DNA of 44,962 nucleotides from Deltaproteobacteria bacterium. GTDB taxonomy: Bacteria > Desulfobacterota > DSM-4660 > Desulfatiglandales > HGW-15. The stretch covers positions 1 through 44,962 of the forward strand of contig JAFGDM010000061.1 in assembly GCA_016932115.1 (NCBI GenBank), in the 5' to 3' direction. How positions within the stretch are numbered: the stretch's first letter is position 1; every line of letters starts with the position of its first letter. Shown here piece by piece: positions 10,001 to 15,511 of the stretch. The notes beneath the pieces were generated by a model. The model was not told where the DNA came from, did no database searches, and saw only the letters and a program-made list of their open reading frames with translations. The translations under genes and the position numbers were made by a program.

Positions 10001-11951
10001 ACAACCTCCCTCAACCGGCCCATACTGGGATTTCCGGAACATCTATACATATAAGGGATCCGAGGATGGATCCATGGTCCGGTTTATCCATGAAAATATT
10101 ACGAATGCCGATCTCGACCTGGAAGATGAGGATGATTATGCTCGCTACAGGATCATCAATTTCATGTACGGCTACACCTATGATTCCCGATCCGTAACGG
10201 AGCCTGAACCCAAGGAGAAAAGGCCATGGATTCTCGGGGACATCATTCACTGCGAGCCAAAGCTCCTTGACTACGTGAACCCCTCAACCGGATACCTGGA
10301 TTACCGCTATGTTGTTGTGGGCGCAAATGACGGGATGGTTCACGTGTTCGATGATGAAACGGGGGATGAAATCTTCGCCTTCATCCCCGGTGACCTTCTG
10401 CCGAGGCTTAAGGAGTTTGCCAGTCCAAGCCCTCATATCCATATGGTCGACGGGTCTATACAGATCGTGACCGTCAGGGATTCTGAAACAGGGAGCTACG
10501 AGAAAATCCTGATTTTCTGCGAAAGAAGAGGTGGAAGAAGTTACTGGGCTTTGGACGTCACGGATCCGAACCCTCTTAACTGGAGAGTGAAATGGTCCAT
10601 TAGGGGAGGCACCACCGGTTTCGAGGAATTGGGTCAAAGTTGGAGCAAGCCTTTTTTCACAAAAATAAGGACGGACTCGAGCAGCGTACGAAACGCCTTT
10701 GTCTTTGCCGGAGGCTATGACATTCAAGAAGACGAGTTTCCCGAGGCCTTCAGCGATTTCAATGAAAACGGCATTCGAGACAGTGAAGAACCCCACTCTG
10801 TAACCATCGGGGGGACTGAAGCGTACGACAAGTTCAATCCCGGCAAAAACGAATACGGCCGGGGAATATTCGTGGTGGATGCCGATACAGGCAGCCCCCT
10901 TTTCAAGGCAACTTTCGGTGAAGCAGAGGTGAAGACCGGGATTGACCAGAAGTTTACGGACATGAAGTTCTGTTTTCCTGCCGACATCTCTCTCATCCCT
11001 CTTTCGGACACCGAAATCCTGATGTATGCCGCGGATGTTTACGGCGAGATTTGGAAAGTAAAGTATAATTACTTTTCGGAAGACGAGGGAGTTAGTTATA
11101 GTGCATCCAGCTCTAAAAGATGGAAGGTGCAAAGGATTTTCAACTCGAACCCCGGCTCGATTGCGCCTACGGGAGATCCCGAAGCTTTCGCTTACGCAAG
11201 CCTGGATTCTGCTGACGCGGGCAGGAAGACATTCTATTCGCCCGACATCTCCCTGGGAGGAAACGACTGGACTGCAAAACCCGTTCTCTTTTTCGGCACC
11301 GGTGACCGGGAACACCCGAGATACGCGATGGTTTCGAACCGCTTCTATGTTGTGGCGGATACCGGCGAACTGATCGATGAGACAAACCTTCTCAATTTGA
11401 CCTGCAACGAGCTGGATGAGGATTCGGATGCAAATGGAGACGGCACAGTAAACTCCGTTGATTTGGATCTGAAATCAGACCTATCGGACCTTCTTTACGA
11501 CGGCTCTGCCTTTGGTTTCTACAGAGTGCTTGATAAGCAGGGGAATTGCATTGATGACACAGTCGATCACACGGGCGAACACATCCTGAGCCAACCGACG
11601 CTATTCTTCAAGAACGTTTATTTCACCAGTTATCAGCCCACGTTCGGCGACGAGTGCAATCCTCTTGGAAACGCCTTTATCTATGCCCTGGATTACTCCT
11701 TCGGCACATCCGCGCTCAACTACAACGTCGACAATGACACCACTGAGGTCCAGGTCAGAAACATCACGGATACTTATCGCATGATTGCCGGTACATCCAT
11801 TCCTTCAGGGGTTGAAATCGTCATCAGGGATGGTCAATACGCAGGTTTCGTAAGCGTCGGTGGCGCTCTTGTAGGAGTGGGGGAAGGCGGCTCCAGCAGC
11901 ATACCCGGACCCCCAAGCGGTGTGACGCCCCTTGTGTGGGCGACGGAGTAG
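4068..11951 (+). CDS. pilY1: Giant PilY1-type pilus tip adhesin with InlB-like repeats
   Basis: The product is 2,627 residues, about twice the usual PilY1 length. A signal peptide (YLLFSVFPTFFCLGKATYAHA) is followed by roughly ten InlB B-repeat-like modules to about residue 875; the recurring pattern is YTLT, GxGxG, xxY, GWxFxxWTGD and ANF. The PilY1 core then begins (VPPLVLMVMGRNHKLYYEAYND). A PA14-like insert lies at about 1178-1285 (YLTVFRGYLAPTTAGNYYFAVD). The C-terminal PilY1 beta-propeller follows from about 2055 (ILGDIIHCEPK, VVVGANDGMVHVFDDETG), with an EF-hand/dockerin-like loop DANGDGTVNSVD near 2453. I chose the ATG at 4068, preceded by GGAGGAG; ATG 4050 is possible. The protein is probably exported to the pilus tip or outer surface as an adhesin or retraction regulator. 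Confidence 0.9.
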   Translation: MIPNIKEGIVNKNSKPRRYGRLVAYLLFSVFPTFFCLGKATYAHASYSVVVSSPGAGFGGTTDKEGVNTVEEGGSITIAPTADSGYVFSGWTGDISNGDNPLTISPVTRDYTLNANFQKINYTLTISVGTGSGSVAPSSGTTYVYDQGLSVNATPAAGWKFVNWTGDTENLLDPNSPSTSMKNPTMADTTIKANFSLIEYTLSVTSAGGTGGAADRVSVVPSQATYHYGDTVQLTANPQTGESFGSWSGDLTGSTNPNSIIINGNKSVTANFAYIEYALDVKMIGSGNGAVTKSPNQTTYHYGDIVSLSAVASADSVFIGFDGDLSGITPIQLTIDSNKSVSALFQALRTVTITNPGSGTGTINVSVIPSNLTGGSKTIPAIGGLIINVAEGDNVSLSGRTAAGGSVFIAAGSDLADPDSFVISSSNVTRTAIFQLTRTLVITNPGSGSGTVDVAVSPSGLSIGAGQSVPAGGSMSLTVADGDTVDVTNPTGAGGSVFVAASSGVPAKIVISGDPDSRAAVFELRRTITVTNPGLGSGTVSVDSCDPSGLEAGKSLAIGPGGSIVFNVAQNDTVSLSAAPAGTDDYFEGFNGDLMGRSPIAPSIEVDGNENVTATFKKGLVLTIEWVGIGTGTVTAGDKGGILPLSPFDGGSSSGTKGTTVSYVCLEGDVIHLEATDSYITDPPTSGSLFKSWGGDAGGSGYGIDITMNGDKRVTVDFNATYTLVVGKGGTGAGRGTVNPEPGTYLYEAGEEISLSAADIDPTADSTGCEFENWTVNGVFHSGEKVTSLSISGNLSVIGNFIGKYMITSLARDGGSITPSGATVKVYGESQSYTITPNTGYVISDVVIDGFSQGSMAGYTFNNLSANHKIVAVFVLESDYINDVNAGDDQIYATSVPPLVLMVMGRNHKLYYEAYNDASDLNGDGTLDVGYNPTIDYYGYFDSYKVYKYDTVNNRFHPYKYTSNKKVDPNATDEWSGDFLNYVTMSRIDVLRKVLYGGYRSVDTAGETELMRSYIPQDAHSWGKEYESIDRDKYDIREYTPYGLPVNGTRHLFANTTLPVDPNVNDPQPNLNRPMLRVLNDSKYRIWEWVSIERPVAGDKCVDGTIGPNCATEAVAAGLHPGHPANALEFQALVNEYAVPEKQDPTKPGYGTTSASLIDGEGNPSGDNYDPYDADASDQKNYLTVFRGYLAPTTAGNYYFAVDGGNAVEVLINGAVVAGKYGSSGRADDPKMPYSSSKVPLFAEANTVEFRHEVGTGGGSYTLYWKGPDSKNWQVIPAEKFTGLEQSTYELLTEETPESMMTDYVVKVLVCDPSLPESNSKKYPSGVSKPIGLLQKFGEPGKMFFGLLTGTYANNISGGVLRKRMGTVTDEIDTNTGRFRYKYDGTYSNVNGDIIKTIDGFRIADYSYKYYAYGNPDTAAWATSRNVMSEGDSPDWGNPIAEMMYEGLRYFAGKKAPTGVFNYTEVSGPDTRLGLSKPDWDDPYESNLWCAKPFMLVLSDINPNFDSDQLPGADANFIASNFSGTLASSDATPENLNVETVANDITEAEGGLDSHYIGQAGAIFDSSCSPKDLSADGFGAIRGLCPEEPTKQGSYYSGAVAYFGRFHDINPIMEEQSVITYTVAMASPLPRIEIPVGGKTITLVPFGNSVHGCLGVNPTGGYNPAITIVDFYIEALSPTNGIIRINFADIEHGGYHDLDAIVIYSYQVLDAQGEPTNVPDSGESVRISLQSEYGSSCLTMHVGYIISGTTADGTYLEVRSISVPDTEDMDYFLDTPPDGYTPGLPLSTTRVFYPGETDAATLLNDPLWYAAKWGGFTDLNDNKMPDLVSEWSQDSDGVPDTYFYVVNPLKLEQQLTRAFVDILSRGVSHVAPAVSVDERNRIQSGDKLYMAFFKPISDNYWRGNLKKYGLELLERSDCDRPDREWTVVDQDGLIAGECDGLFKSTSRSFWSEEMDGGYVDRGGAGGRLRDSMPGSDSVQPPSTGPYWDFRNIYTYKGSEDGSMVRFIHENITNADLDLEDEDDYARYRIINFMYGYTYDSRSVTEPEPKEKRPWILGDIIHCEPKLLDYVNPSTGYLDYRYVVVGANDGMVHVFDDETGDEIFAFIPGDLLPRLKEFASPSPHIHMVDGSIQIVTVRDSETGSYEKILIFCERRGGRSYWALDVTDPNPLNWRVKWSIRGGTTGFEELGQSWSKPFFTKIRTDSSSVRNAFVFAGGYDIQEDEFPEAFSDFNENGIRDSEEPHSVTIGGTEAYDKFNPGKNEYGRGIFVVDADTGSPLFKATFGEAEVKTGIDQKFTDMKFCFPADISLIPLSDTEILMYAADVYGEIWKVKYNYFSEDEGVSYSASSSKRWKVQRIFNSNPGSIAPTGDPEAFAYASLDSADAGRKTFYSPDISLGGNDWTAKPVLFFGTGDREHPRYAMVSNRFYVVADTGELIDETNLLNLTCNELDEDSDANGDGTVNSVDLDLKSDLSDLLYDGSAFGFYRVLDKQGNCIDDTVDHTGEHILSQPTLFFKNVYFTSYQPTFGDECNPLGNAFIYALDYSFGTSALNYNVDNDTTEVQVRNITDTYRMIAGTSIPSGVEIVIRDGQYAGFVSVGGALVGVGEGGSSSIPGPPSGVTPLVWATE
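4190..6700 (+). repeat. InlB B-like (Listeria-Bacteroides) repeat array inside pilY1
   Basis: Tandem divergent modules of about 70-85 residues each repeat a beta-strand YTLTI, a Gly/Ser-rich turn, a GWKFVNWTGD-like core and an ANF ending. Modules 5-7 (about 5100-5800) form a subfamily beginning RTVTITNPGSGTGTINV. The repeats are degenerate at the nucleotide level, so they look old rather than recently amplified. Confidence 0.75.
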
Positions 11952-12059
11952 AAAAGGCACTATTCCCCATGAAATACGGGGAGATGTTCTAGTCTTAGTG
12001 CGGATAAAGTGACCGGCCGTCGGATCACAATGCGGTTCAACAAGCTTTAAGAGGATGAG

Positions 12060-12275
12060 ATGACGATTGAGGTTCGTGACAAGCGTTTCGGCGTTGTGGC
12101 GGTAGAGAAGGGATTCATTACCAAGGAGCAGCTTTTTGACGCCCTGAGAATACAGGTTGAGGAAAATCTGTCGGACAGGCCCCATCGCCTTATCGGCCAT
12201 ATACTCATAAGGCTGGGACACCTTAGCCATGAGCAGGCCGATGAAGTTCTCATCGCCATGCGAAAAAAAGATTAG
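12060..12275 (+). CDS. Small protein resembling a GspE/PilB N-terminal domain
   Basis: A 71-residue protein. KRFGVVAVEKGFITKEQLFD, followed by ALRIQ and later IGHILIRLGHLSHEQADEVL, shows the repeated 'LG-x-LL-x-x-G-x-(I/L)-(T/S)-x-x-Q' pattern of type II secretion/type IV pilus ATPase N-terminal (T2SSE_N, MshEN) domains, here as a stand-alone unit. The start at 12060 has AAGAGGATGAG directly upstream. It follows pilY1 by 108 bases. MshEN domains can bind c-di-GMP and this window has a GGDEF protein, but whether this short form binds a nucleotide is unknown. Confidence 0.7.
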   Translation: MTIEVRDKRFGVVAVEKGFITKEQLFDALRIQVEENLSDRPHRLIGHILIRLGHLSHEQADEVLIAMRKKD

Positions 12276-12370
12276 CCTTTGCGTTTTCGACCGGATTATA
12301 TAAGGATCATGATCCAGGTGCCGGCCATTCCCTAGATGGATCTCCAAGGGAAGACCCGGCTAATCGAACG

Positions 12371-13909
12371 ATGCGCAAGGGCAATATAATCGAACTTAAG
12401 ATCGACCGCATAGCCCAGGGCGGCCGTGGAGTGGGCCGTTCACAAGGGCTTGTCGTGTTTGTCGAAGGCGCCATTCCCGGTGATACCGTCAGGGCCCTGC
12501 TCAAGACAAAGAAAAAAGACTTTGCCGAAGCCGGGGTGGTGGAAATTATTCTGAGCTCTCCGGATCGGGTCCAAGCGGCCTGCCCCTACTTCGGCTACTG
12601 CGGCGGGTGCCGGTGGCAGCACGTGACTTATGAGCGCCAGCTTGAGTACAAGAAAAGCCTTGTAATGGAGGCCATGTGCCGAATCGGAGGACTTGACGAT
12701 ATTCTCATTCATGAGCCGATGGGGTCGGAAAGGATTTATGGGTATCGCAACAAAATGGAGTTTTCCTTTTCAGACAAGCCGTGGGTGATAGACCGACCCT
12801 CTTCCCTCCTTTCTCCTGCCATATCCCCGTCTCCCGCCCCTCCATCCGGAGGGAAAGGACCTATTCCCTCCCCCTTGGAAAAAAAGAATGGAGAAAGATT
12901 TGCCGAGGGGGGCAGGGGCGATTCTCTAAGAGCGTTGGTTTTGGGACTTCATGTGCCTGGGACATTCAACAAAGTCATAGATGTGGAATCCTGCCTGCTC
13001 CAGGAGGAGCGAGGGAATGAAATCCTGCGGGCGGTCAAGCGCTTTGCCTGGGAATCCGGCCTTGCGCCTTACAATCTCAAAACCCACGGGGGATTCTGGC
13101 GCTTCCTTACTCTCCGCAGTTCCAGGTTTCTTAAGGAATGGATGGTCAACGTGATCACATCTGAATACCGAAAAGACCTTGCCGAAAATCTGGGCCGCCA
13201 TATCACCTCAACATTCCCTGATGTCAAAACGGTGGTGAACAATGTGACTGCCCGACGGGCAGGTGTTGCCGTGGGCGAATGGGAGTCCGTCGTCTCGGGG
13301 CCTGGATTTATCGAAGACCGTATCGGAGCCTATGCATTCCAAATCTCTGCGAACTCCTTTTTCCAGACCAACACAGCGGGTGCAGAAAAGCTCTACCTCA
13401 AGGTGGCGGAGTTTGCTGAACTGACGGGCTCGGAAAACGTGGTGGACCTTTATAGCGGAACAGGGACAATCTCTATTTTTCTGGCCTCCAGGAGCAAGCG
13501 AGTCATAGGGATGGAAATCAGTGGAACCGCTTTGGAAGATGCAGAAAAGAATTGCAGAACCAATAGGATAGAAAAGTGCCGGTTCATCCTCGGGGATATT
13601 CGCGCAGCCCTCCCATCCCTCTCCTTCAAGCCCGATGTTCTCATCATTGACCCGCCTAGGGCCGGAATGCACAAGGATGTAACAGCCAAAATTCTGGAGC
13701 TTGGCACGGAGAAAATAATCTACATTTCTTGTAATCCGGTTACAATGGCAAGAGATCTAGGTGAAATGAAGGATTATTACGAGGTGGTGGAAATCCAGCC
13801 TATAGACATGTTCCCCCACACCCACCATGTGGAGTCCGTAGCGAAATTGAGAAAAAGAAAAATGGTCCGGGCAGTACGGCCCCACGGCACACCCGAAGAT
13901 TTTTGTTGA
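12371..13909 (+). CDS. rlmD: TrmA/RlmD-family RNA (uracil-5-)-methyltransferase
   Basis: A 512-residue SAM-dependent enzyme of the RumA/TrmA family. An N-terminal TRAM domain (about 1-60) is followed by Cys ligands of the [4Fe-4S] cluster (CPYFGYCGGCRWQH; the fourth Cys probably in VESCLLQ) and the SAM-binding motif VVDLYSGTGTISIF. The catalytic region has IDPPRAGMHKDV and ISCNPVTMARDL, whose Cys is the nucleophile. About 43 residues between VIDRPSS and RGDSLRALVLGLHVPG (near codons 143-186) are Pro/Gly/Ser-rich and lack family similarity; they look like an in-frame repeat insertion. The exact target uridine cannot be told from sequence alone, so the symbol is provisional. Confidence 0.85.
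   Translation: MRKGNIIELKIDRIAQGGRGVGRSQGLVVFVEGAIPGDTVRALLKTKKKDFAEAGVVEIILSSPDRVQAACPYFGYCGGCRWQHVTYERQLEYKKSLVMEAMCRIGGLDDILIHEPMGSERIYGYRNKMEFSFSDKPWVIDRPSSLLSPAISPSPAPPSGGKGPIPSPLEKKNGERFAEGGRGDSLRALVLGLHVPGTFNKVIDVESCLLQEERGNEILRAVKRFAWESGLAPYNLKTHGGFWRFLTLRSSRFLKEWMVNVITSEYRKDLAENLGRHITSTFPDVKTVVNNVTARRAGVAVGEWESVVSGPGFIEDRIGAYAFQISANSFFQTNTAGAEKLYLKVAEFAELTGSENVVDLYSGTGTISIFLASRSKRVIGMEISGTALEDAEKNCRTNRIEKCRFILGDIRAALPSLSFKPDVLIIDPPRAGMHKDVTAKILELGTEKIIYISCNPVTMARDLGEMKDYYEVVEIQPIDMFPHTHHVESVAKLRKRKMVRAVRPHGTPEDFC
12797..12930 (+). repeat. Palindromic repeat inserted in frame within rlmD
   Basis: This stretch carries nested inverted repeats: CCTCCATCCGGAGG (12839-12852), and CCCTCCCCCTTGG (12866-12878) facing CCGAGGGGGGCAGGG (12903-12917). 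Its translation is low-complexity Pro/Ser/Gly. The surrounding enzyme aligns with its family on both sides but not here. This resembles CCCTCCCCCTTG...GGGGGAGG-type dispersed repeats that sometimes insert into proteins without breaking the frame. I did not find another copy in the window. Confidence 0.6.
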
Positions 13910-14059
13910 CACACCCTGCAAATTACGTGTATAAGCCATCCTTTCGAAATGACTCCGCCGAAAACACGGGCTTGATCGTCGTGAAACGGGGGTTAAAAGG
14001 GGGGTGATTTAAATTAGAATTTCATGCACCTTTTCCGTTAAGCCTATGATCAGGGACAA

Positions 14060-14157
14060 CGGATGCTCCCTTGCCTTCGATATGTCGGCGTCCTACACCA
14101 ATGCCGCGAGGAGACTGGACGTGTAACTCCAGCCCAAAACTCTGGTATGAGGCCGGG
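14060..14157 (+). ncRNA. Candidate structured leader or small RNA of unknown class
   Basis: Several hairpins occur in a row before a clear terminator: CGGCGT/ATGCCG (14086-14091 with 14101-14106), then CTGGA/TCCAG (14115-14119 with 14128-14132). CCAG at 14129-14132 can alternatively pair with CTGG at 14142-14145, so two mutually exclusive folds exist. It could be an attenuator/riboswitch-like leader for rpsU or a short independent RNA. I could not match it to a known riboswitch consensus; the cyclic di-GMP GEMM motif is absent. Confidence 0.3.
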
Positions 14158-14196
14158 AAAAGCATCCCTCTAAAGTTTGGGGTGCTTTTTTATTTT
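14158..14196 (+). terminator. Rho-independent terminator upstream of rpsU
   Basis: AAAAGCATCCC (14158-14168) pairs over 11 bp (one G-U) with GGGGTGCTTTT (14179-14189) around a 10-base loop, and the T-rich tract TTTATTTT follows. It lies only about 40 bases before the rpsU start, so it ends transcription from rlmD or from the leader region. It could act as an attenuator for rpsU. Confidence 0.85.
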
Positions 14197-14234
14197 AATG
14201 CTGGATGGAACCTTTAGAAGAAAGAGAAGAAACT

Positions 14235-14423
14235 ATGAAAGTTGTTGTTCAGGATAATCAAATAGAGAAAGCCATCAGGGATCTCAAAAAAAAACTGACT
14301 AAGGAGGGGTTTTTCTCCGAGATCAAGGACCGTCGTTTTTACGATAAGCCAAGTGTTCAAAAAAAGAAAAAAGCGGCCAAGGCGGCGAAAAGGCGGCGAA
14401 AGAGGATGAGAAAGTTCAACTGA
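14235..14423 (+). CDS. rpsU: 30S ribosomal protein S21
   Basis: A 62-residue basic protein. MKVVVQDNQIEKAIRDLKKK and the following FFSEIKDRRFYDKPSVQKKK are diagnostic of S21, and the Lys/Arg-rich C-terminus (KAAKRRRKRMRKFN) fits. I start at the ATG at 14235 rather than the upstream in-frame ATG (14205), since the family begins with MKVxVxDN; AGAAGAAAGAGAAG supplies the ribosome binding site. S21 joins the small subunit platform near the anti-Shine-Dalgarno region. Confidence 0.93.
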   Translation: MKVVVQDNQIEKAIRDLKKKLTKEGFFSEIKDRRFYDKPSVQKKKKAAKAAKRRRKRMRKFN

Positions 14424-14452
14424 TTATTCAAACCCTTGAGTGGGCTTTTTCC

Positions 14453-14481
14453 TTGACAAGAAAGGGATAAGAAGGTAAAAA
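14453..14481 (+). promoter_or_regulatory. Possible sigma-70 promoter of the qrc operon
   Basis: TTGACA (14453-14458) is followed after 17 bases by TAAAAA (14476-14481). The -35 box is perfect; the -10 box is only four of six. It lies in the 233-base rpsU-qrcA spacer, giving a leader of about 170 bases before qrcA. No strong terminator separates rpsU from this promoter. Confidence 0.4.
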
Positions 14482-14656
14482 GCCACCGTCTGTGCTTCAA
14501 GTATCTTTCCCAATGCAGGCCTTTGGTGCGATCCTATCAAATCTGCCCTGTCGGGTTCCATAGGGAATCCGATTTTACCTCAGAGGCCTCGCCATAGGTC
14601 GGCAGGATGGAACTTCGCCGCGGGTACAAGAATTTATTTGAGTAAGGATCTGCCCC

Positions 14657-15382
14657 ATGGAAAACCAAGCGCATTCCTCGCAAAAGCCCCTCAAAAAGGG
14701 ATGGTTTATATCCCTCATCGACGTCGTGCTTTCTTACTATTCTTATCTGATTTCCCAGCCTTTCCGGAGCGGCCTGGTTTATTTTCTTGCCGGATTGATT
14801 CCTTCGCTGGCATTGGGGTGGCTTATTTTTCCGGCGCTTCTTTATTCCAAACAGCCCCAGCCCCTGCAATTCAACCATGCGATTCACACCCATCCCCAAA
14901 TCGGCATTGAGGGGAAAACAGAGGAGGAACGTTGCTTACAGTGCCACGGTTTCCGGGAAGACGGCACCTTTACGGGCATACCCAATCTTGCAACCTGCAT
15001 GAAGTGCCACGATGATCCGGAATCAACCCTGGGAGAGACGCCCGAGGAAGAGAAATTCAACGAGGAGTATGTGGCTCTCGGAAAAGAGGTGCCATGGCTC
15101 CTTTATCACCGGCAACCGGATTGTGTCTACTTTTCCCACATTGCCCATGTGAAAATGGGTAAGCAGGAATGCAGGACTTGCCATGGCGATCATGGACGGA
15201 GCGAAAAGCTTCCCCTACACCAGAGAAACCGCATCAGCACCTATAGCAGGAACATATGGGGTTATAATATTGCCGGGTATGTTCGTAACCCTTGGGAACG
15301 CATGAAGATGGACAACTGTGCCGATTGCCACACCAAGACAGGCCATGAGGAAAATAATGCATGCTTTGTTTGTCATAAGTGA
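14657..15382 (+). CDS. qrcA: Qrc complex multiheme cytochrome c subunit QrcA
   Basis: The 241-residue product has an N-terminal membrane anchor (about 38-64, SGLVYFLAGLIPSLALGWLI) and a periplasmic domain with five CXXCH heme motifs: CLQCH, CMKCH, CRTCH, CADCH and CFVCH. Qrc (menaquinone reductase) passes electrons from periplasmic cytochrome c3 to menaquinone, and QrcA is its electron entry subunit. The Desulfovibrio subunit is described as hexaheme; here I see only five canonical motifs, and CVYFSH is the only other Cys context that might bind an atypical heme. ATG 14657 has AAGGAT 8 bases upstream. It is the first gene of the qrcABCD order. Confidence 0.85.
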   Translation: MENQAHSSQKPLKKGWFISLIDVVLSYYSYLISQPFRSGLVYFLAGLIPSLALGWLIFPALLYSKQPQPLQFNHAIHTHPQIGIEGKTEEERCLQCHGFREDGTFTGIPNLATCMKCHDDPESTLGETPEEEKFNEEYVALGKEVPWLLYHRQPDCVYFSHIAHVKMGKQECRTCHGDHGRSEKLPLHQRNRISTYSRNIWGYNIAGYVRNPWERMKMDNCADCHTKTGHEENNACFVCHK

Positions 15383-15511
15383 AAGAGCGCGCAATGAGGT
15401 ACCGTACGTCTTCAATACTTTCCAAAACAGAAATGTAGGAACTCTGACCTGGAAGAGGGCGTGATTCGAGGATTGCCGGTCAGCCTCAAGGGAGCCGAGA
15501 GGTATAGACAT

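Larger units (their letters stand above)
13910..14234. other. Gene-free spacer upstream of rpsU
   Basis: About 325 bases between rlmD and rpsU with no convincing ORF. It holds a candidate structured RNA (about 14060-14157) and an intrinsic terminator (14158-14196), described separately. Confidence 0.6.

Noticed and set aside
10284-11315. 343-codon frame on the minus strand
   Set aside because: Antisense to the PilY1 propeller domain; no start signal or motif.
11965-11983. Terminator after pilY1 (CCCC...GGGG hairpin)
   Set aside because: TTCCCC-ATGAAATAC-GGGGAG forms a short stem, but no T-run follows, so intrinsic termination is not supported.
13910-14160. Cyclic di-GMP (GEMM) riboswitch or tRNA ahead of rpsU
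   Set aside because: The GEMM core sequences are absent and no cloverleaf with a T-loop GTTCRA can be drawn. Kept only as an unknown structured-RNA candidate.
14430-14452. Terminator after rpsU (CCC-TTGAGT-GGGCTTTTT)
   Set aside because: Only three strong base pairs before the T-run, so too weak to call.
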